Positions 46,171-54,518 of a DNA stretch of 64,000 nucleotides are shown here, piece after piece; positions within the stretch are counted from its first letter, which is position 1, and the number at the start of each line of letters is the position of its first letter. The DNA comes from Exserohilum rostratum (lineage: Eukaryota > Ascomycota > Dothideomycetes > Pleosporales > Pleosporaceae): NCBI GenBank assembly GCA_026367775.1, contig CP111157.1, positions 1,612,001-1,676,000 on the forward strand, written 5' to 3'. Below the pieces are notes generated by a model, which searched no databases, was not told where the DNA came from, and was given only the letters and a program-made list of their open reading frames with translations. The translations under genes were made by a program, and so were the position numbers.

Positions 46171-48057
46171 ATGGCAGAAAGGTCTAATGAGGATAAAGGC
46201 AAACGCCGAGCCGAGCCGGCCTCTCGATCAGCTTCAGCCAGCTCCACCCGCTCGTCAAATAAAAAATTTCAACCACATACCTCTCGCAACGCCTCATACC
46301 AGGGAAGTTCAATCGAAACAGATACAGAGGATGATGGGTCAAACTCGACAATCCGGAAACTCCAAACCGAGTTAGGAACCTCAATTAACCACCAGAAGCT
46401 CAAACGCGAAGCCGCTGAGACTGGTTTCCCCTCTAATATTGTAGTCTACGACTCTACAGCCCTTCTCAAGACACTGAAAATGGTCTGGAATGAGTCTAAG
46501 CAGAGCGCAACTTCGGCCTGGCTGACTTCGGTTTTTGGCAAGCAAGACTGGCTACCAGGGGAGCTCACCCCGGGAAACCTACTAGGCCTGGACCCAGTAC
46601 AGCTAGCTCGACTCTCGTCGGGGCTCCAATACGCCCTAATAAGAGCTACCCGACACTTGTCAGAAATACGACATGAACTAGCCAAGACTCAAGGCGACCT
46701 CGACCAAGCTTACCAACAAGCAAGGGACCACTCCACAGTGGTGGAAAAGTACCAGCAGTTGATTGAGGACTTCAACGACCAGCAGGAAAAAGGAGCCCTT
46801 TGGAAGAAATCATCGTTGGAGCAGCGGGCACAAGCCGAATTCTGGCAGCAGAAATACGAGGATCTGGCCGCTAGCCTAATCCGTCAAGGCTCAGACCTGC
46901 CAAAGGCCCGCAGTCCAATCACGGACTTGGGTTCCCCTGACGATCTTCTACCATGCACCACCCAAGCCCCACAATACACCGGCATTCTGAAGCCAGGTGA
47001 CTTAAGGGCTAGAGCCACCCTCAGAGAACAATACGGCCGCCCCAAAACCCCAGCTAATCTCCCAGAGCAACCAGTCCCTGATGGTCTCCGGTATATGCAG
47101 ACGATGATCGATAACTTGTTTAACTGGTCCGCACAGAATGATCACACTATCCGCCAGCCTAAACCGTTCACTGGAAGACTTGGGGACCTTGATCGTTTTT
47201 TCCAAGAACTAGCTACCCTTTGGCAGTTCAAGGGACAGCTATACCAGGACGCGGGAACAAGGGCATACTCCATCTACTGTAATACAGGAGGAGAAGCTAA
47301 AGCCTTGCTGTCAGCACCAGAGACAGGCGTAACCCCGCGATTCAATAATGACATAGATGCACTAATCGCACTCTGGCATGCCTATGGCGACACGAACCCT
47401 GTCGCCACAGCTATGCGCGATATGGAGCAATTGTCATACCCCTGGAAAACTGAACATGGCGAACGGGCCGCTTGGAACCAATTCCGCGTAAAGTTTATTC
47501 GCCTATCTACAATTCTCTGTATCCCCTGGCCATCACGCGGAGTTACGCTTATGCAGAAACTCCCAGATTACCTGCGCAATGGCCTTGCCGCTATCAATCA
47601 TACGACGGCAACGGAACAGGAGTTTTTCTCCCTCTGCGACTTAGTCTCGCAAGTCGCCAACAACGCTGATCTAATTCCCCGGCCCCTCCCAGCCCGCAAC
47701 CAACTAGGACGTGTGAATCGCTTTGATCAGCAGAAGACGAGAAGAGTGAACGAGCGCTACTCACCACCGTATGAGAATCCCACAACGGCTGGTGCCAGTC
47801 AGAACACGGCAACGAGAGGACGACCACGGGGACCTGCAGCTGAGAAAGCCGCCCCTAAAGAGAAAACCGATCAGTTGTGCTTTAACTGCAAAGAGAGAGG
47901 CCACCTTATGCATAACTGTCCCGCGAGAAAACACGAGGTGCAGCATCGCCAGGCACACGTCACAACATCCGAAGATGAAGACCTGGCGAGCTGTTACTCG
48001 GAAGACTCTGCCGAATCAGAACAAGAGGAAGAGGGCAGCGAATCGGAAAACGCTTAA
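46171..48057 (+). CDS. gag: gag polyprotein of the Gypsy element
   Basis: Uninterrupted frame of 628 residues. The start lies in the strong context GCCACCGCCATGG. The N-terminus is Ser/Arg-rich; residues about 165-235 are polar and Gln/Glu-rich with coiled-coil character. The capsid-like region, about 310-500, contains FTGRLGDLDRFFQELATLW and WNQFRVKFIRLSTIL, as in Retrotrans_gag domains. A zinc knuckle CFNCKERGHLMHNC (C-x2-C-x4-H-x4-C) starts at residue 570, followed by an acidic tail. It should form the particle shell and bind genomic RNA. The last 79 bases overlap the pol frame, which lies at -1. Confidence 0.93.
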   Translation: MAERSNEDKGKRRAEPASRSASASSTRSSNKKFQPHTSRNASYQGSSIETDTEDDGSNSTIRKLQTELGTSINHQKLKREAAETGFPSNIVVYDSTALLKTLKMVWNESKQSATSAWLTSVFGKQDWLPGELTPGNLLGLDPVQLARLSSGLQYALIRATRHLSEIRHELAKTQGDLDQAYQQARDHSTVVEKYQQLIEDFNDQQEKGALWKKSSLEQRAQAEFWQQKYEDLAASLIRQGSDLPKARSPITDLGSPDDLLPCTTQAPQYTGILKPGDLRARATLREQYGRPKTPANLPEQPVPDGLRYMQTMIDNLFNWSAQNDHTIRQPKPFTGRLGDLDRFFQELATLWQFKGQLYQDAGTRAYSIYCNTGGEAKALLSAPETGVTPRFNNDIDALIALWHAYGDTNPVATAMRDMEQLSYPWKTEHGERAAWNQFRVKFIRLSTILCIPWPSRGVTLMQKLPDYLRNGLAAINHTTATEQEFFSLCDLVSQVANNADLIPRPLPARNQLGRVNRFDQQKTRRVNERYSPPYENPTTAGASQNTATRGRPRGPAAEKAAPKEKTDQLCFNCKERGHLMHNCPARKHEVQHRQAHVTTSEDEDLASCYSEDSAESEQEEEGSESENA

Positions 48058-51000
48058 CCTCAGGCGCATGGCCTACGCCTGAGGTCCCCCAAGCAGAATG
48101 GAAGGCCAACTTCCGCGCTTCCACTGCGTTATTAGGCCCTGTACCGTCGCCAACGCTACTACGACGTACAGTTACCTCTGTACAAAACTCTGATACTCTC
48201 TTAAATCTCTCTCAGTTTTCATTTCATTCATACCTGGGCAGGCACCCAGACGCACCACACGTCACCCGGACGCTGGCCGACGACGGGGCTGACAAGAATT
48301 TCATCTCGTCCGCCTTCCTGAAGCAGATTCGTACACTCCAACAAATCCGCTTAGTCCAACCTCGACCCTGTAAGGGGTATTCAGGCGAACCCACCGAGAC
48401 AATCACGCATCAAGTGGAATTCTATCTTCGTATAGACTCGCATCTAGAGCGAGTCTCAGCATACGTAGTCAAATCATGCGGCGACTTTGACCTGGTCTTA
48501 GGGTTTGGCTGGCGCCGCACCCACCAACCCCATCTTGATTATAGACGGGGCAGGATTTCCTTTCCAGATCCCTACTGCAAAGCTACTTGCTGGCAATCTG
48601 AATACGAGCCAGTGGTCCAATGCAAGGGTGATTACCCTGAGCAACAACACCCGGAGTGCGAAACTCCTTCCAGGGCCACACCCGTAGTGGAAGCACCTGG
48701 ACGGAATTTAGTAGATATTCAACATATCTCACGGCAAGCGATGCAGAAAATGGCAAAGAAATCTGCAAACGTGTTTGCAATTATCACCTTACAGGTGGCG
48801 GACGCACATCTTCGCCGAGCAACGACGGGGGATGACTTTGACAAGTATATGGACGCCCCCCCAGAGGTGCGCCTCCAGGATATCCTACCGCCGTCTCTTT
48901 TTGAGAAATACGCGGAGTGCATCCCAGTGTTCGACAAAATAGCTGCAGCCACATTGGCGGAAAGATCGGACCTGGATTTAGAGATCAAGCTCAAGCCAAG
49001 CGCAAAAATCCCTAACCACCGGCCACGCCCATTTTCAGGCACGCAACTAGAAGCCATCCAAGCTTATGTGGAAAAAATGGAGGCCCAGGGCTTTATTGAA
49101 AAATGCAACTCTCCAGCACGCAACTCGTTGCTTATTGTAGGAAAACCGGACGGGGGTATCCGCGTGTGCGCAGACTTTCGTGACCTCAACGACGCTACTG
49201 TTAAGGACCGCTACCCTATTCCCTTCTTCCGAGAAACGCTCGCAAAGTTAAACAAAGCCACAATCTTCTCGAAGTTCGACGTTATTCACGCCTTCCATCG
49301 AATCCGAATGAAAGCGGGGTCGGAATGGTTAACAGCATTCTCCACCCGTCAAGGCACTTATCAGTATAAAGTCATGCCCTTTGGGTTGTGCAATGCCCCA
49401 GCGACGTTCCAACGCGCCATCAATAGCGCGCTGTTCGATCTACTAGACGACTGCTGCACAGCGTACCTCGATGATATCCTAGTATACTCGGAAAACGAAA
49501 CCGACCACGTACGGCATGTGAAAACGGTTCTTTCTCGGCTGAAAGCCAAAGGATTCTATGTTGACCCTAAGAAATCGGAATTCCACAAAACCCGAGTCAA
49601 GTTTCTGGGTATGATGATCACGGACCAGGGCATTGAAATGGATCCCGCCAAGGTGGAATGCATTAAAGATTGGACAATACCCGACAACGCTAAAGGCCTC
49701 CTGGGATTCCTGGGTTATACAGGATTCTACCGCCGCTTTATCAGAGGCTACTCCGAAATCGCGCTTCCCCTCACCTCGATGATTCGGGCTCAAGTAAAGC
49801 CAGGCCGCCCGAGGAAAGATGGAACCATAGGCAAGAGCCATACGGTGTATGAAACCTTACAATGGAACCCTGACACGATGGCTGCGTTCCAGGCACTAAA
49901 GGACGCATTTCGACCTGGCATTGTCCTCATGCATTTCGATCCGACAAAGGAAATTTTCATCTTTACAGATGCCTCTGGATGGGCAACGGGAGGAGTTATG
50001 AAGCAACGCAATGCGCATGGGGACCTGCAACCCATCGCATTTTTCTCGAAAAAGCATACCGCAGCCGAGTGCAATTACGACATTTATGACCTCGAATTAA
50101 TGGGCATTATCCGGGCCTTTGAAGAATGGGAACCCGAGCTAATTGGGTCCCCTCACACCATTCAAGTCATTTCAGATCACAAAAATCTGGAATCGTTCAT
50201 GACTGCAAAAAAGCTCACCCGGAGGCAAGCCCGCTGGTCATTATTCTTGTCTCAATTTGATTTCAAAATCACCTACACACCTGGCAGTACCAATGATGAA
50301 GCCGATGCTTTGAGCCGACGCCCTCAAGACACGCCGGACGACCCAGATGACCCCCGCTACGCGGATCATAAAGTCGTCCTTGGACCGAAGGTCCTGTCCC
50401 CGGGCATGAGCCCAGCTATCCAGACAGCCTTGCGGACGCTCTCGCTACCAGCGTCCGAGGATCCGGACACACTGGGCCAGGAACACGCCACAGTGCTACG
50501 GGTTATAGCAACTAACGCAACTCGTACAACGGACCAAGAGACCACAGTCGAACCATTGCCGCCCTACGAACAAGACCCCCGCTCGACAGAGGAAATGCTC
50601 GCAGAAGCCTACCAGGAAGACGAAATGGCACAGCGCGCGTTCGAATTCCTGGACACACACACACTCAAATTGCCAAGATGGTTCCATCAGAATGGATATT
50701 TTTTCAACGCCTCGGACCTGTCCGCATCTGGGGAAGGCGAGCAGCGCCGGTTGTTTTTGGATAGGACTCGCCTCTACATACCAAAGAACTCCCGCTTACG
50801 AAGACGCATCTTAGACCTCTGCCATGACCACGAAATTGCCGGCCATAAAGGACCTCGAGCTACGCTCTATTTGATGCACAGCCGGTATTACTGGCCCAAG
50901 ATGGCTCAATTCATCACACAGTATTGTAACGCCTGTGGCGTTTGCAGGCGTACCAAATCGCCGAGGGAGGGGAAGAATGGCTACCTGCAATCTTTGCCAG

Positions 51001-52238
51001 TTCCCCATAGCCGCTGGTCAGACTTGACAGTCGACTTTATCCAGGATCTGCCTCCGTCGCGAATGGAGGGCCGGGAGTACCGGAATATCCTGGTTGTAGT
51101 GGACCGCCTGACTAAGCGCCGACATTTCTTCCCTACCCACGGGCGTTCAGCCCGCGAAGCAGCACGTTGCTTTATGGAAGTTTTCAAGTTACACGGCCTA
51201 CCCCTTAGCATTACCTCAGACCGCGGCACCAATTTCGTCGCCCCCTTCTGGCAGCAAATCTGCAAGCGCCTACGCATCCGACGCCAGCTCTCTACAGCCT
51301 ATCACCCGGAAACGGATGGCCAAACTGAACGCGCCAACCAGTCGCTGGAGACGTTCCTCCGCCAATATGTCAACTATGCACAAGACGACTGGGCGTCGTG
51401 GCTGCATGTTGCTGAGTTCCAATCCAACGATACCGTAAACAAGAGTATAGGAATGACCCCGTTCTTTGCAGATCTAGGCTACCACCCGAGGAGCGGGATT
51501 CACCCAGCTGAAAATATGGACGCCAATGATCATAGCCCGGTCAAGGACCAAGCTATCCGCGCGGACGAGATGCTCAACTCACACTCAGATTTAGTAGAGC
51601 ATCTTAAGGAGCAGCTGCGATGGTCTCAGCACGAACAAAACGCTCAGGCCAACGCTAGGCGCCACGCCGTCCCTCTTTACAAGGTGGGCGATTCAGTATG
51701 GCTCTCAATGACCAACTGGAGCACACCGCGAAGATCAAAAAAGCTAGACTACCGCTGGGCTGGGCCATACAAGATCACCAGGGTGGTTCACTTTGGCAAA
51801 GCCTATGAACTGGAACTGCCAGAGGATATGATCCGCAACGGCGTTTTCCCCGTGTACCATCCAAATCTGCTACGCTCGGCAGCAGATAAAGCAGTGCCAG
51901 ACCAGAATCCGCCGCAACCCCTAGCCGTCGAGATCACCAACGAATCGGGAGAGACGCACACTGAGTGGCTGGTAGACGAATTTCTGGACTGCGGCAAGCC
52001 TAAACGCGGCCAGCTCAAAGGCCAATGGGCTTATCTCGTCAAGTGGACGGATTTCCCCAAACCATCTTGGCATCCAGCGTCCGATTACAGCGACCATTAC
52101 GACGCGCATCTCTTCCACTGGCGTAACCCCGCGAAACCAAAACCTCCAGGCTACAAGCTACCAGCGAACTGGCAGCCAATGCCTGAAGACGCCCCCAACA
52201 CCGCTGAAGAATTCAGCAGCGGAGACGAATCAGCGTAA
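47979..52238 (+). CDS. pol: pol polyprotein of the Gypsy element (protease, RT, RNase H, integrase, chromodomain)
   Basis: The -1 frame relative to gag is open from just after a TGA at 47976 to the TAA at 52236-52238, about 1419 codons. No natural ATG starts it, so a -1 frameshift within 47979-48057 is the likely route. Order of domains: aspartic protease with an unusual DDGAD at 48279-48293; reverse transcriptase with FDVIHAFHRI, MPFGLCNAPATFQ and YLDD at 49464-49475; RNase H with FTDASGWATGG and SDHKNLES; integrase zinc finger (HDHEIAGHKG ... CNACGVC). The integrase core then has TVDFIQDLP, SDRGTNF and QTERANQSLE with exactly 35 residues between the second Asp and the Glu. A chromodomain (WLVDEFLD ... 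YLVKWTDFPKPSWHPASDY) ends the protein at about 51965-52100. All catalytic residues except the protease's usual Ser/Thr are present. Confidence 0.93.
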   Translation, partial: RPGELLLGRLCRIRTRGRGQRIGKRLTSGAWPTPEVPQAEWKANFRASTALLGPVPSPTLLRRTVTSVQNSDTLLNLSQFSFHSYLGRHPDAPHVTRTLADDGADKNFISSAFLKQIRTLQQIRLVQPRPCKGYSGEPTETITHQVEFYLRIDSHLERVSAYVVKSCGDFDLVLGFGWRRTHQPHLDYRRGRISFPDPYCKATCWQSEYEPVVQCKGDYPEQQHPECETPSRATPVVEAPGRNLVDIQHISRQAMQKMAKKSANVFAIITLQVADAHLRRATTGDDFDKYMDAPPEVRLQDILPPSLFEKYAECIPVFDKIAAATLAERSDLDLEIKLKPSAKIPNHRPRPFSGTQLEAIQAYVEKMEAQGFIEKCNSPARNSLLIVGKPDGGIRVCADFRDLNDATVKDRYPIPFFRETLAKLNKATIFSKFDVIHAFHRIRMKAGSEWLTAFSTRQGTYQYKVMPFGLCNAPATFQRAINSALFDLLDDCCTAYLDDILVYSENETDHVRHVKTVLSRLKAKGFYVDPKKSEFHKTRVKFLGMMITDQGIEMDPAKVECIKDWTIPDNAKGLLGFLGYTGFYRRFIRGYSEIALPLTSMIRAQVKPGRPRKDGTIGKSHTVYETLQWNPDTMAAFQALKDAFRPGIVLMHFDPTKEIFIFTDASGWATGGVMKQRNAHGDLQPIAFFSKKHTAAECNYDIYDLELMGIIRAFEEWEPELIGSPHTIQVISDHKNLESFMTAKKLTRRQARWSLFLSQFDFKITYTPGSTNDEADALSRRPQDTPDDPDDPRYADHKVVLGPKVLSPGMSPAIQTALRTLSLPASEDPDTLGQEHATVLRVIATNATRTTDQETTVEPLPPYEQDPRSTEEMLAEAYQEDEMAQRAFEFLDTHTLKLPRWFHQNGYFFNASDLSASGEGEQRRLFLDRTRLYIPKNSRLRRRILDLCHDHEIAGHKGPRATLYLMHSRYYWPKMAQFITQYCNACGVCRRTKSPREGKNGYLQSLPVPHSRWSDLTVDFIQDLPPSRMEGREYRNILVVVDRLTKRRHFFPTHGRSAREAARCFMEVFKLHGLPLSITSDRGTNFVAPFWQQICKRLRIRRQLSTAYHPETDGQTERANQSLETFLRQYVNYAQDDWASWLHVAEFQSNDTVNKSIGMTPFFADLGYHPRSGIHPAENMDANDHSPVKDQAIRADEMLNSHSDLVEHLKEQLRWSQHEQNAQANARRHAVPLYKVGDSVWLSMTNWSTPRRSKKLDYRWAGPYKITRVVHFGKAYELELPEDMIRNGVFPVYHPNLLRSAADKAVPDQNPPQPLAVEITNESGETHTEWLVDEFLDCGKPKRGQLKGQWAYLVKWTDFPKPSWHPASDYSDHYDAHLFHWRNPAKPKPPGYKLPANWQPMPEDAPNTAEEFSSGDESA

Positions 52239-52713
52239 CCCTGTTGGGCCACGTAGCGCGTCAGGCAGAGAGCTTACGCTCAAAACCGCCCAGGCAGAAC
52301 TGAGGGAATCAACCCATCAGAACCAGCGAGTCGAGCCAGCTAGGCCTGTCAGCACCGGCTACTCTTCTCATATAAGCTGGGCAACCAATTGGGCTTGAAT
52401 TTCGCACCGCGGAGATAACACGCCGGAAAAAGATGGGATAACTCGCGATTTGTATAGGAAAAACCTCGGAGGCTCGCAGCTCCCATACAAAAGTTGCAAA
52501 TATTCGGCGAGATAGCTGAGATAGCGAGGTTTCGAAAAATCAGAAAAAATCAGAAAAATCAGAAAAAATCAGAAAAAATCAGAAAAATCAGAAAAAATCG
52601 GAAAAAATTAGAAAAAATCAGAAAAAATCACAAAAAATATTTCTTAGTAAGGTTTAGCGTATCTAATATATATCTAGAGGACTAGATAGATTTTCTTTTA
52701 AAAGAGGGGCATA
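52239..52713 (+). other. 3' untranslated region of the Gypsy element with A-rich tandem repeat
   Basis: About 475 bp between pol and the 3' LTR. From 52531 to 52639 a 9-10-base unit (TCAGAAAAAA or TCAGAAAAA) recurs roughly eleven times with small changes (TCGG, TTAG, TCAC). Confidence 0.85.
52700..52710 (+). other. Polypurine tract
   Basis: AAAAGAGGGGC lies three bases before the 3' LTR, the expected site of plus-strand priming. Confidence 0.8.
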
Positions 52714-52908
52714 TGTAAGGGCTACGCTCCACTTCCCCTTACTCTTCCCCCTATTCACGCTCCTTTCTCTATTAGGCCTAGCTTATCCGCTAGTGCCTTA
52801 CTATATATTATAGACTACCTACCTAGATAGCTCTTTGTCTGCTATTTTACCTTCTTGAATCTACCTATTCTATTAGCTTCCTTCTCCTTCTTTGTTGCCT
52901 GCCTAACA
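52714..52908 (+). repeat. 3' LTR of the Gypsy element
   Basis: 195 bp, identical to the 5' LTR at 45552-45746 on reading. Followed by the ACTTA duplication. Confidence 0.95.
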
Positions 52909-52913
52909 ACTTA
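52909..52913. repeat. Target-site duplication, right (ACTTA)
   Basis: Matches 45547-45551. After it the sequence resumes as the RIP-degraded host transposon. Confidence 0.9.
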
Positions 52914-54518
52914 GCTATAATTAGAGATAGCCTTTATTAACTATAAGTTATTACCTATTAAAGAGTAGTCTCTAGTATAGTAAATTCTAGACCTTAACTA
53001 ATTTAGTTTTCTACCCTATATTATTAATATATAGTAAATAGTAGACGCTTTACTTATAGCGCGTAGCTAAAATCTACCTCTATAGCCTATTAGTAAGAAG
53101 TAGGTATTACACTTTATTTAGAGCTAGCTAGAGCTTTAGATAAAGTAGAGTAGAAAATTTAATAGCTAGCGCGCTAACTATAAAAACTTTATTATAATTA
53201 TAGCTTAGTTTAAGCTAGTAGAGAAGACGCACTAAATATATAGTATTCTAGACTAAGATATCTATAACGTTAATAAGACTAGATTTATAATAGGCGTTAC
53301 TAGTACGTTAAAGGTAGTTATAAGCTCTAATAGAGTTAGTTAAGTAGTTTTTATATAGCTAGGCAATTACTAGTAAGTTATAGTAATTAAGTATATTAAT
53401 ACGTTTAGCTAGTGTCTACTACTATTTATAATCCTATCTAGTAAGGCTTACTAGAACAACTAGTATAATAGGCTCTTACTAGACTAGGCTATTATTATCT
53501 TAGATAATAGCTAGATAACTAATTAGCTTAGCGTAGACTAAGTAAAGCACTTTAACTAGTATATAGTAGCTTATATAGCTAAAGTTTATTAGCTTCTTAT
53601 TCTAAATAGCTATAGTAGTTATATAACGCTAAAGTTTAACTAGTACTATACTAAGAATAAGATTATTACTCTCTATATACTGCCTTATACGTTATATCTT
53701 CTCTAGCTACTTAATATAAGCTACTTCTTACTACTTAAGTAGGCGTATAGATATAAGATTAAGAAGCTTACCTACTAAAGCGTCTACTATATTAATAAGA
53801 TAGATTTCCTTATAGTCTATTAATAGATTTAGGCGATAGTATTTATATAAAAGAATATCTAAGTAGGCTTCTAAGTAGTAAGACTTATCCTCTCTTATTT
53901 AGATTATATTCTATTATCTCTTATAGTTATCTATATACTATCTCTACTATAGATAAATATAGATAATAACGCTATAGCGCTAATAGTAGAGTAGATAGAG
54001 ACGCTATAAATAGTAGAAGAGGTTTAGTAGAAGGTACGCTATCTCTAAGAGTAGCTATACTAGAAACTAGAGAGCCTAATAAGCGTTATAATACGCTAGC
54101 TTACTAAAAGCTCTTAGCTTATAATATAAAAAGTAATAATACTTATAAAGAAAAATAAAAAGCTATATAAAGAAAACTAGCGCTAATAATAAAAGTAGAA
54201 CTAGTAGCGTTAATATATTACTTCTAGTAAGGTACTCTAAGTCTAATAAGCTTAGTAGATAGCTATAGAGGTAGAAAGAGTAGTAATAGAGGCTAGCTAG
54301 AGCTAGAGTAGTAAATAACGTTAGCGTACGCTACTAATGTATATAAAGTATTATATTTAAGAATATACTTAGACTTTATATAAAGCTAGATAAAGAATAA
54401 TATATCTTATTTCTATCTAATATTATTGCGTTATTATAGCTTAATAGCGTAGAGTATTACGTTAGGTTAGGTAGGGTGCGTAGCTTACTAATCTGCGTAG
54501 CTTACTAATCCCATATAT

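Larger units (their letters stand above)
45552..52908 (+). mobile_element. Apparently intact Gypsy-class LTR retrotransposon (chromovirus), 7357 bp
   Basis: Complete element: identical 195-bp LTRs beginning TG and ending CA, a 5-bp target duplication, candidate primer-binding site, leader, gag, overlapping pol with protease, reverse transcriptase, RNase H, integrase and chromodomain, polypurine tract, and 3' LTR. No RIP is visible, whereas the host element around it is heavily mutated. Insertion is therefore recent, or happened in the present lineage without passing an effective RIP cycle. The chromodomain and the self-priming signal suggest the Tf1/MAGGY group of chromoviruses (inference). 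Confidence 0.95.
45312..54518 (+). mobile_element. RIP-degraded Fot1/pogo-like transposon, fourth family, split by a Gypsy element
   Basis: Terminal inverted repeats contain GATTAGTAAGCTACGCAGA and CACCCTACCTAACCTAAC, at about 45320-45380 and 54457-54511. TA dinucleotides flank both ends. Removing the inserted retrotransposon and one copy of its 5-bp duplication leaves 1845 bp, the usual size of the other Fot1-like elements here. The remainder is RIP-degraded; a plus-strand transposase remnant is at 53255-53297 (IYNVNKTRFIIG, in place of D-E-T-G-F). Confidence 0.82.

Noticed and set aside
47594..47958. Antisense frames within gag
   Set aside because: Shadows of the gag coding sequence.
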